Positions 43,001 through 49,970 of a DNA stretch of 64,000 nt are shown here, in pieces (position 1 is the stretch's first letter; each line of letters opens with the position of its first letter). The stretch spans positions 1,426,001-1,490,000 of the forward strand of contig NZ_CP155551.1 of assembly GCF_039679125.1 (NCBI RefSeq), written 5' to 3'. The stretch is from Blastococcus sp. HT6-4 (GTDB taxonomy: Bacteria; Actinomycetota; Actinomycetes; Mycobacteriales; Geodermatophilaceae). The notes beneath the pieces were generated by a model that saw only the letters and a list, made by a program, of their open reading frames with translations, did no database searches and had not been told where the DNA came from. The position numbers were made by a program, and so were the translations under genes.

Positions 43001-43118
43001 CGGCCCCGACGACGACCCGGGTCAGTTCGTCGACGACTACCGCCGGACCACCCGGCACGCCCGGACCGTGGTCGAGCAGGTGTTCTACGGGCAGCCCCCG
43101 CCCGGGCCGGCGCAGTGA
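40014..43118 (+). CDS. glnE: bifunctional glutamine-synthetase adenylyltransferase/adenylyl-removing enzyme
   Basis: A 1034-residue protein with two nucleotidyltransferase halves. The N-terminal one, which removes AMP from GS, has [23 protein letters not shown] at ~240-262 (the metal-binding D-x-D), and the C-terminal one, which adds AMP, has [22 protein letters not shown] at ~747-768. Each half has a conserved helix domain, with [18 protein letters not shown] and [18 protein letters not shown] repeated. It modifies GlnA1-type GS under nitrogen signals in the cytoplasm. Full length for the family. GlnE is essential in M. tuberculosis. ATG start overlaps the preceding gene. Confidence 0.96.
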   Translation: [1034 protein letters not shown]

Positions 43119-43235
43119 CCGGAGCCGGGCCGGCACATGACGATCCGGTTGCATCGGGCCCGAGTGGGTTCGGAACCGGGGAAGACGGCAAGGGCACGGG
43201 GAGGACCTGACCCCGAGACCAAGGCAGGACATGCG

Positions 43236-44810
43236 ATGCGTTTCCTTCCCGCCGGAGTCTGCGCGGCTCTGCTCCTCACGGCCTGCACCACGGACGGCGG
43301 CTCGTCGGCCGGTTCCGACCCGAACGCGTCCCCCACCGCGTCCCCGACCACCTCACCGACCGAGATCACGCTGAGCGACGACCAGGCCCTCGAGCCGGTC
43401 GGCGACCCGGGCACCTCCGCCGTGCAGGGGGGTGGGTTCCCCGATGTCGGCCGGCCGGTCGCCCACCTCACCGACGTCCGGGCCGCCGAGCACGAGGGCT
43501 TCGACCGGGTCGTGCTGGAGTTCGAGGGCGACCGGGTGCCCAGCTACCGCGTGTCCTACGTCGAGCCGCCGGTCACGCAGGACGCCTCGGGCCGGCCGGT
43601 GGAGATCGAGGGAGACGCCTTCCTGGAGGTGCGCACCACCCCCGCCAGCACCGTCGACCTGTCCGGCGAACGCCCCGAGCAGATCTACGAGGGGGCCGAC
43701 CGCATCGAGCCGGCGGGTGGCACCGTGGTGACCGAGGTCGTCCAGACCGGCGATTTCGAGGCGAACATGGCCTGGACGGTCGGCCTGACCGACCGGACAC
43801 CCTACGGCGTCGCCGTCTTCCAGGATCCGCCGCGCCTGGTGGTGGACGTCCGCCATCCGTCCGAGGACGGTGCCGGCACGCTGCAGCCGATCGGGGACGG
43901 CGACACCGCCGAGTCCATCGCCACCGGCGACGGGCCGCTGGTGGCCCTCACCGACGTGCGACTCGGCGCCCACGAGGGGTTCGACCGGATCGTCTTCGAG
44001 GTCGCCGGCGAGGGTGAGGCCGGCTGGCGGGTCGGCTACACCGACGACCCGCGTGCCCAGGGGTCGGGAGCCCCGGTGGAGGTGCCCGGCGAGGCCGTCC
44101 TCGGCATCACGTTGACCAACCTCGCGCTGCCGGGCGACGCGCCCGAGGGCGTGCAGCCCTGGGACGGTCCCGACCAGCAGGAGATCGCCGGGGCGACCGT
44201 GCTGGACACCCTCGTCGAGGACACCCTCTTCGAGGGCCACTACACCTTCTTCGCCGGGGTGGACCGGGAACGCCCGTTCGCGGTCGGGGCGCTGACCTCG
44301 CCGCAGCGGATCGTGGTCGACATCCTCGCCGAGGAGCCGGCGGCGCCCGTCGCGCTCTCCCAGCGCTGCGAGAGCCCGGCCGGCTTCGCGATCTCGTATC
44401 CGGAGTCGTGGTCGGTGAACTCGGGGGAGACCGTGCCCGCGTGCACCCGGTTCGCCCCGGAGCCGTTCACTGTGCCGGCCGGTACCGATGCCCGGGTGGG
44501 TGCGGTGACCGCCTCGGTGGAGCCCGTTCCGTTCGACCGGGTCGCCGGCTCCGGACCCGACGAGGTGCAGAGCCGGACCGAGACGACGGTCGGCGGCCGG
44601 ACCGCGGTGCGGATCGAGCGGGTCTCCTCGGGTGAGGGCCTCTGGCCCGAGGGGGTGCGGACCACCAGCTACGTCGTCGACCTCGGCGAAGGGGACGACG
44701 GCCCGAGCACGCTGGTGGTCAACACGGTCGGCCTGCCGCAGTTCGACTACGCGCGGAACGTCCGGGTCCTGGACCGCATGGTCGAGACCCTCGAGTTCAC
44801 GGAGGGCTGA
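43236..44810 (+). CDS. lipoprotein with two AMIN-like domains
   Basis: A 524-residue exported lipoprotein: signal peptide with lipobox LLLTAC (Cys at ~17), then a Ser/Thr/Pro linker. Two related domains follow, each beginning LTDVR...HEGFDR(V/I)V(L/F)E (~70-210 and ~225-370) and ending in a PR(L/I)VVDV/IVVDI strand, the AMIN-like fold seen in secreted actinobacterial proteins. Each carries ~60% similar landmarks, so they arose by duplication. The C-terminal ~150 residues (CESPAGFAISYPESWSVNSG) resemble a PsbP/DUF1795-type fold. Envelope-binding role inferred; no enzyme motif seen. Confidence 0.85.
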   Translation: MRFLPAGVCAALLLTACTTDGGSSAGSDPNASPTASPTTSPTEITLSDDQALEPVGDPGTSAVQGGGFPDVGRPVAHLTDVRAAEHEGFDRVVLEFEGDRVPSYRVSYVEPPVTQDASGRPVEIEGDAFLEVRTTPASTVDLSGERPEQIYEGADRIEPAGGTVVTEVVQTGDFEANMAWTVGLTDRTPYGVAVFQDPPRLVVDVRHPSEDGAGTLQPIGDGDTAESIATGDGPLVALTDVRLGAHEGFDRIVFEVAGEGEAGWRVGYTDDPRAQGSGAPVEVPGEAVLGITLTNLALPGDAPEGVQPWDGPDQQEIAGATVLDTLVEDTLFEGHYTFFAGVDRERPFAVGALTSPQRIVVDILAEEPAAPVALSQRCESPAGFAISYPESWSVNSGETVPACTRFAPEPFTVPAGTDARVGAVTASVEPVPFDRVAGSGPDEVQSRTETTVGGRTAVRIERVSSGEGLWPEGVRTTSYVVDLGEGDDGPSTLVVNTVGLPQFDYARNVRVLDRMVETLEFTEG

Positions 44811-44863
44811 GCGGCCGGCGCCGGCGCGGTGTAGTCCCGCGTCGGCGCGGGCATGCTGGGGGT

Positions 44864-45184
44864 GTGTCGCGATCACTGTCGGCCGAGCCGGACCTGCCCG
44901 AGGACGTCGAGGGCGGGCCCGCCGGCGACCCGGAGGACGGCGCCACGATCACGCCCTACCGGGACGGTCCGCTGATCGTCCGCGGCGACTTCCGGCTCGT
45001 CGACCAGGACGGCACCGAGATCGACCCGGGACGCCGCACGATCGCGCTGTGCCGGTGCGGGAAGTCCGGCATCAAGCCGTTCTGCGACGGCTCGCACAAA
45101 CGGGCCGGGTTCTCCGCGCCCAGCGCGCCGAGCCGGCCCCGCCCCGCGGCCCGTCTCCTGCGGGAGGACGGCGGCGAGGACTGA
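44864..45184 (+). CDS. CDGSH-type iron-sulfur protein
   Basis: A 106-residue protein with the CDGSH signature CRCGKSGIKPFCDGSH at ~60-76: three Cys and one His hold a redox-active [2Fe-2S] cluster (mitoNEET-like). Residues ~25-58 (DGPLIVRGDFRLVDQDGTEI) form the usual beta domain of bacterial members. The GTG at 44864 is the likely start. Redox or cluster-transfer role expected, partner unknown. Confidence 0.9.
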   Translation: MSRSLSAEPDLPEDVEGGPAGDPEDGATITPYRDGPLIVRGDFRLVDQDGTEIDPGRRTIALCRCGKSGIKPFCDGSHKRAGFSAPSAPSRPRPAARLLREDGGED

Positions 45185-45241
45185 CCGGCGCCGGGGCGTC
45201 GGATGCGGGGAACGTGACCTGCATCGCGCAGGATGCGGGCC

Positions 45242-46135
45242 ATGGATTCTGCGCTCACCGCCGTCGCGCTCCCGCTGGCACTGGCGGTCGTCATGTTCGG
45301 GCTCGGCCTGTCGCTCACCCCCGGTGACTTCGCCCGGATCGCCCGGCAGCCGAAGGCCGTCGTCATCGCCCTCCTCCTGCAGCTGCTGGCCCTGCCGGTG
45401 CTGTGCTTCGGGCTGGTCCTGGCGTTCGACCCGCCACCCCTCCTGGCCGTGGGCCTGCTCCTGCTGGCCGCCTCGCCCGGCGGCACCACCGCGAACCTGT
45501 TCAGCCACCTCTACCGGGGTGACGTCGCGCTCAACATCAGCCTCACCGCGCTGAACTCGGTGATCGCCGTGGTGACCCTTCCCGTGGTCACGAACCTCGC
45601 GATCGGCTTCTTCGAGCCGGCCGGTGGCGGCACGCTGGGCCTGCAGTTCGGCAAGACCCTGCAGGTCTTCGCGATCGTGCTCGTGCCGGTGGCCCTCGGC
45701 ATGCTGGTGCGGCGGTCGGCGGCGGCCTTCGCGGACCGGATGGACAAGCCCGTGCGGATCCTGTCGGCGCTCGTGCTCGCGCTGGTCATCGCGGGCACGA
45801 TCGTCGCCGAGCGGGACGACGTCGGCGAGTACCTGCGGGCGGTCGGCCTGCCCGCCCTGGTCTTCTGCCTGTGCAGCCTGGGCGTGGGGTTCGCCGTCCC
45901 CCGGCTCCTCGGCATCGGGCGTGCGCAGGCCATCGCGAGCAGCTTCGAGATCGGTGTGCACAACAGCACGCTGGCGATCACCGTCGCGATCAGCGTGCTC
46001 GGCAGCGTGGAGCTCGCGGTGCCCGCGGCGGTCTACGGGGTCGTGATGTTCCCCGTGGCCGCGGTCTTCGGCTGGGCGATCACCCGGACGCGGACCGGCG
46101 CCGGCGAGCGCGGCGACGCGGTGCCCGCCGGCTGA
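45242..46135 (+). CDS. bile acid:sodium symporter (BASS) family transporter
   Basis: A 297-residue membrane protein with nine or ten hydrophobic segments and the BASS repeat pattern: MFGLGLSLTPGDFARIAR early, ASPGGTTANLFSHLYRGDVALNIS with the sodium-site motif, and SFEIGVHNSTLAITVAIS in the second half. Prokaryotic members import or export organic anions; substrate unknown. I choose the ATG at 45242 (GCAGGATG-type leader) over the in-frame ATG at 45233. The IS110 element begins within a few bases of its stop. Confidence 0.9.
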   Translation: MDSALTAVALPLALAVVMFGLGLSLTPGDFARIARQPKAVVIALLLQLLALPVLCFGLVLAFDPPPLLAVGLLLLAASPGGTTANLFSHLYRGDVALNISLTALNSVIAVVTLPVVTNLAIGFFEPAGGGTLGLQFGKTLQVFAIVLVPVALGMLVRRSAAAFADRMDKPVRILSALVLALVIAGTIVAERDDVGEYLRAVGLPALVFCLCSLGVGFAVPRLLGIGRAQAIASSFEIGVHNSTLAITVAISVLGSVELAVPAAVYGVVMFPVAAVFGWAITRTRTGAGERGDAVPAG

Positions 46136-46138
46136 CAG

Positions 46139-46364
46139 TGAGGATGTAGGCGCTGCCCCGCAGCGGTCGTTCCTGACCCTTCGGCTGACTGACTTCGGGT
46201 CTTCAACGGGATCTGTCGGTTCGGTCCGCTGCGGGGCTGCCTGCACTCACCGGTCGTGGCGGTGTGACTTCATAGGAGCCTGTGCCAGCAGGCACCCATC
46301 ACTGTCTTGTCCGTTCGCCCGGCGGTGCGTGCCGCCCTGTCGGTTGCGAGCGAGAAGGACGGCG
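46139..46364 (+). ncRNA. candidate bridge RNA region of the IS110 element
   Basis: IS110 elements of the IS621 type encode a bridge RNA in the non-coding end next to the recombinase. This left end is predicted to be highly folded: GCCCCGCAGCGG (46155-46166) pairs with CCGCTGCGGGGC (46226-46237), inside which GACCC/GGGTC forms a second stem; further hairpins are TGCC/GGCA near 46284 and GGCGG/CCGCC near 46321. The CATAGGAGC copy at 46271-46279, identical to the right-end copy, is placed where a donor guide could be. RNA boundaries are not established. Confidence 0.55.
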
Positions 46365-47453
46365 ATGACCACCATCGCACCAGAGATCGTCCCGGGCCAG
46401 GTCCAGGTGGCCGGTGGCGTGGACACCCATTCCGACACCCACACCGCTGCCGCCGTGGACGGCGCCGGGCGGCTGCTGGGCCACCGGCAGTTCCCGGCTA
46501 CCGCGGCCGGCTACCGGCAACTGCTGGCCTGGCTGCGCGGGTTCGGGGTGCTGCTGGTCGTCGGCGTAGAGGGGACCGGCGTCTACGGCGCCGGGCTGGC
46601 CCGGCACCTGGCCGTCGAGGGCGTGGCGATGGTCGAGGTCGACCGGCCCGACCGCAAGACCCGCCGGTTCGCCGGCAAGTCCGATCCGCTCGACGCCGAG
46701 GCCGCCGCCCGCACCGCGCTGGCCCGCACCCGCACCGGCACCCCGAAGGACCGCAGCGGGCAGGTGGAGGCGCTGCGCAACCTGCGGGTGGCCCGTCGCA
46801 GCGCGATCGACCAGCGGGCGGACTGCCAGCGGCGGATCAAGTCGCTGATCGTCACCGCTCCCGAGCCGCTGCGCGCCCAGCTGCGCGGCCTCAAGGGCGT
46901 CACGCTGATCGGCACCTGCGCCGGGCTGCGCCCCGATCTCAACCGCATCGGCGAGCCGGAGCAGGCCGTCAAGCGCGCGCTGCGTTCATTGGCCCGCCGC
47001 CACCAGCTCCTCAGCGAGGAGATCAACGAGCTCGACGACCTCATCGGCCCGCTGGTTGCCCAGATCAACCCCGACCTGCTCGACTGCACCGGCGTGGGCG
47101 CCGACGTCGCCAGCCAGCTGCTCGTCACCGTCGGACAGAACGCCGACCGGCTGCACTCCGAGCCGGCCTTCGCCATGCTCTGCGGCGTTGCCCCGATCCC
47201 GGCCTCCTCGGGCAAGACCCACCGCCACCGGCTCAACCGCGGCGGAGACCGACAGGCCAACGCCGCCCTCTACCGCATCGTGCTCTGCCGGATGCGCTGG
47301 GACCCACGCACCCGCGCCTACGTCGAACGCCGCACCACCGAAGGCCTGTCGAAGAAGGACATCATCCGCTGCCTCAAGCGCATGATCGCCCGCGAGCTCT
47401 ACTACGTCCTACGCCCCGCTCACCCAACCAACGACCTCGCTCCGGCGGCTTGA
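46365..47453 (+). CDS. IS110-family transposase (serine/DEDD recombinase)
   Basis: A 362-residue recombinase. The N-terminal RuvC-like DEDD domain has the first Asp in GGVDTHSDTH (~16-25), Glu in VVGVEGTGVYG (~66-75) and Asp residues in SDPLDAEAAARTAL (~107-120). A coiled-coil region (~160-220) leads to the C-terminal transposase-20 domain with the catalytic Ser in PIPASSGKTHRHRLNRGG. All family landmarks are present and the frame is intact, so it could be active. It directs RNA-guided, strand-exchange transposition if it follows the IS621 model. AAGGACGGCG precedes the ATG. Confidence 0.95.
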   Translation: MTTIAPEIVPGQVQVAGGVDTHSDTHTAAAVDGAGRLLGHRQFPATAAGYRQLLAWLRGFGVLLVVGVEGTGVYGAGLARHLAVEGVAMVEVDRPDRKTRRFAGKSDPLDAEAAARTALARTRTGTPKDRSGQVEALRNLRVARRSAIDQRADCQRRIKSLIVTAPEPLRAQLRGLKGVTLIGTCAGLRPDLNRIGEPEQAVKRALRSLARRHQLLSEEINELDDLIGPLVAQINPDLLDCTGVGADVASQLLVTVGQNADRLHSEPAFAMLCGVAPIPASSGKTHRHRLNRGGDRQANAALYRIVLCRMRWDPRTRAYVERRTTEGLSKKDIIRCLKRMIARELYYVLRPAHPTNDLAPAA

Positions 47454-47481
47454 CGATCCATAGGAGCATCCCCCGCCCGGC

Positions 47482-48507
47482 TCAGGCGGCGATCGGCTGC
47501 TGCCGGCGCAGCGCCGGGCTGCCGGCGTCCCAGGCGCCGAGCAGGTGGTGCGCCGCGAGGCCGTCCATCGCCAGGGAGGCGGCCGCGCCGAAGAGGACGT
47601 CGGCGGCGAGCTCCGGCTCCTCGGTGACCAGCGAGCCGCACATGTCCACCGAGGCGATCTGCTCGTGCACGGCGTCGGCCTCCACGTGCTCGTCGTAGAA
47701 CACCGTCGTCCGCTCGTCGAAGCCCAGCCGGCGCAGCCCGGCCGAGTAGCGCCGGCTGGGCTCCGAGGAGGTCATCTCGACCGCGGTCAGGTGTCCGAGG
47801 GCCGCGCCGCGCCAGCGCCGGTGGAGGCCGAACAGCGACATGGTGTTCACCGACGAGAACGCCACGGCCGGTGCGCGGTCCCACAGCGCGCCGTAGCCGG
47901 CGTCCAGGTCGAGATCGCGCATCAGCCCGGCGAACAGTTCGCTGTGCATGCGGGCGGCGGACCCGCCGCCGTACTCGTCGGCCTGGATCTCCACCATCGC
48001 CGCCTTGGCCCGGCCCGACAGCCGCGGGACGGCGAAGGTGTGCGGATCGCCCTCCTTGAGGTGGTAGACCGACCGCAGGGTCAGGTACTCCCGCCACTGC
48101 TCGAGCGTGCCCCGCCTGGCCATGTAGGACGACAGGGACGGGCTCTCGTCGGCGTCGATGAGCGCGGTGATCTGCCGGTCGATCGGCTCGTCGGTGACCG
48201 CCAGGTCGCCCACGAGATGCTGCAGCGCGGTGAGGTGGCGGCGCTCCAGGCCGGCGCGCAGGCCGAGCAGCGCCGGGTCCCACTCCCAGTCCTCCGGCAC
48301 CTCGTCGAATCCCCGGTAGTGCAGCTCGTAGCAGACGGCGAGGGAGAGTTGCAGGTCGTCGTGGGTGAGCGCCTCGTCCCGGCCCGTGGCCAGGCGCCCG
48401 GCACGCTCGAGCACCGTCTCGGACAGGCTGGTGCGGGTGGCGAGGTCGTGGGCGAGGGCGTCACTGAGCGGACCCCGTGGCTCGGGCAGGCGCATGACCG
48501 GCACCAT
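47482..48507 (-). CDS. iron-containing redox enzyme family protein (haem-oxygenase-like fold)
   Basis: A 341-residue all-helical protein. The C-terminal ~200 residues, with MVEIQADEYGGGSAARMHSELFAGLMRDL and later FYDEHVEADAVHEQI, carry the Glu/His ligand pattern (E-x3-E-H/H-x-E) of the haem-oxygenase-like diiron oxidase superfamily. Actinobacterial members include non-haem diiron oxidases and uncharacterised redox enzymes. The start may be the ATG at 48507 (MVPVMRL) or at 48495. Its 3' end is only 15 bp from the IS right edge; the last residues may have been changed by that insertion. Confidence 0.85.
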   Translation of the reverse strand: MVPVMRLPEPRGPLSDALAHDLATRTSLSETVLERAGRLATGRDEALTHDDLQLSLAVCYELHYRGFDEVPEDWEWDPALLGLRAGLERRHLTALQHLVGDLAVTDEPIDRQITALIDADESPSLSSYMARRGTLEQWREYLTLRSVYHLKEGDPHTFAVPRLSGRAKAAMVEIQADEYGGGSAARMHSELFAGLMRDLDLDAGYGALWDRAPAVAFSSVNTMSLFGLHRRWRGAALGHLTAVEMTSSEPSRRYSAGLRRLGFDERTTVFYDEHVEADAVHEQIASVDMCGSLVTEEPELAADVLFGAAASLAMDGLAAHHLLGAWDAGSPALRRQQPIAA

Positions 48508-48582
48508 GCCCAGTGCCCGGGCAGACGATGCGCCCGGTACGTGTGATGTCGCCCCCCGGGGGCTGCTTGGCATGATCCGCGC

Positions 48583-49275
48583 GTGACCCGGACGACGCCG
48601 ACCGCTCCCCGCACCGCGGCCAGGGTCTGGTGGGCGGTGCTCACGGTCGTGGTGGCCGCATCCGTCGCGACCCAGTTCGTGCTGCTCCTGACCGACCCCG
48701 AGGGCGCGTCGCTGGGCATCGCCGAGCGGATCGTCCGGTTCTTCAGCTACTTCACCGTCCAGAGCGACCTGCTCGTGCTGGCGTCCGTGCTGCCGCTCGT
48801 GCGCGATCCCGACCACGACGGGCCGGTCTGGCGGGTGGTGCGGCTGGCCTCGCTGCTCGGGATCACCATCACCGGCATCGTCTACGCCGTCGTGCTGGCG
48901 CCGCTGCACGACCCGGAGGGCCTCGACCGGTGGACCAACGCCGGCGAGCACTACGTCTCGCCCGTCCTCACCGTCGTCGGCTGGCTGCTGTTCGGGCCGC
49001 GCCCCCGCGTCACCACGGGTGTGGTGCTGCGTGCCCTGCTGTGGCCGGTCGCCTGGATCGCGTGGATCCTGGCCCAGGGGACGGTCACCGGCTGGTACCC
49101 CTACGACTTCATGGACGTGGGCGTCCAGGGCTACGCCGTCGCCCTGCGCAACCTCGCGTTCGTCGTCCTGCTCGCCCTGGCGTTCCTGCTGGTGTTCCGG
49201 CTGGTCGATCACCGACTGGCGGCCACCGGCGCGGCCGGACGCATCGACGGACGAGAGGCCCCGGCGCTGCGCTGA
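48583..49275 (+). CDS. Pr6Pr family membrane protein
   Basis: A 230-residue protein with six hydrophobic segments. RFFSYFTVQSDLLVLASVL, the GITITGIVYAVVLAPL segment and WTNAGEHYVSPVLTVVGWLLFGPR are hallmarks of the Pr6Pr (FAR-17a/AIG1-related) family. Function unknown. GTG start; the next gene begins 28 bp downstream, so co-transcription is likely. Confidence 0.88.
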   Translation: MTRTTPTAPRTAARVWWAVLTVVVAASVATQFVLLLTDPEGASLGIAERIVRFFSYFTVQSDLLVLASVLPLVRDPDHDGPVWRVVRLASLLGITITGIVYAVVLAPLHDPEGLDRWTNAGEHYVSPVLTVVGWLLFGPRPRVTTGVVLRALLWPVAWIAWILAQGTVTGWYPYDFMDVGVQGYAVALRNLAFVVLLALAFLLVFRLVDHRLAATGAAGRIDGREAPALR

Positions 49276-49303
49276 GCGGCGTCCGGCAGGGGAGGGGGCA
49301 CAG

Positions 49304-49843
49304 GTGCCGTTCGAGGTGGGGGACGTCGTCGTCCGGAGGCGGGACGAGACGCGCTGGACGGTCGTCGAGCCGCTGGTGTACGTCGGCAACCGCGACCGGT
49401 TCGTCATCCCCGCCGGGTTCGTCACCGACTTCGCCACGGTGCCCCGTGTCGTGGTGTGGCTGGTGCCGCGGTTCGGCCGCTACACCGCCGCGGCGATCCT
49501 GCACGACTGGCTGGTCACCGCCGGGATCGTCAGCGGGGTGGTGACCGGCCGGGAGGCCGACGGTCTGTTCCGCCGGGTGCTGCGGGAGAGCGGCGTGCCG
49601 GTGGTGCGCCGCTGGCTGATGTGGTGCGGCGTGCGCTGGGGCGCCTTCGCCGACCCGGTGCGCGGCCGGGGCTGGTGGCGCAGCGCGCCGGCGGTGCTGG
49701 GCATCTCCCTGCTGGCCGCGCCGGTCGTCGTGCCGCCGGCCGTGCTCATCGCGGCCGCCCTGGTCGTCTACGGCCTGGTCGAGGCGGCCGTCGGGCTGCT
49801 CACCGGGACGTGGCCGCGCGACGCGGGGTCCTTCCGCATCTGA
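49304..49843 (+). CDS. DUF1353 protein with membrane tail
   Basis: A 179-residue protein. The first ~110 residues match DUF1353: IPAGFVTDFATVPRVVVWLVPRFGRYTAAAILHDWLV, with an invariant Asp, Pro and HD motif, a domain seen in phage and bacterial proteins without known function. The C-terminal ~50 residues are one or two hydrophobic helices. GTG start follows GGAGGGGG. Co-directional with the Pr6Pr gene. Confidence 0.82.
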   Translation: MPFEVGDVVVRRRDETRWTVVEPLVYVGNRDRFVIPAGFVTDFATVPRVVVWLVPRFGRYTAAAILHDWLVTAGIVSGVVTGREADGLFRRVLRESGVPVVRRWLMWCGVRWGAFADPVRGRGWWRSAPAVLGISLLAAPVVVPPAVLIAAALVVYGLVEAAVGLLTGTWPRDAGSFRI

Positions 49844-49895
49844 CGGCGGCGGTCGTGCGGCCGGGGGGAGCGACCGCGCCGCACCGCGGGGAACG

Positions 49896-49921
49896 GTGTC
49901 CCTCCCCGCCCCCGGGGGTAG
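49896..49921 (+). promoter_or_regulatory. SigB/SigF-like promoter before the hemerythrin-esterase gene
   Basis: GTGT, 16 bases, GGGTAG; the -10 ends 50 bp before the ATG. It fits the actinobacterial general-stress promoter pattern. Confidence 0.55.
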
Positions 49922-49970
49922 GCGGGGAGGAGACCCTGATCGCGCGCGACCGACAGCCTCGGAGGCTCCG

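Larger units (their letters stand above)
46139..47467 (+). mobile_element. IS110-family insertion sequence
   Basis: About 1.3 kb: a ~226-bp structured non-coding left end, the transposase gene, and a very short right end. No long terminal inverted repeats were seen, as usual for IS110. The 9-mer CATAGGAGC appears in the left end (46271-46279) and at the right edge (47459-47467). The left boundary is approximate: the non-coding hairpin region begins right after the transporter stop, so the true edge is probably within 46136-46150. Confidence 0.75.

Noticed and set aside
47482-49437. Very long minus-strand frame including the redox enzyme gene
   Set aside because: Only the part to 48507 has family sequence; the rest is antisense to the Pr6Pr gene.
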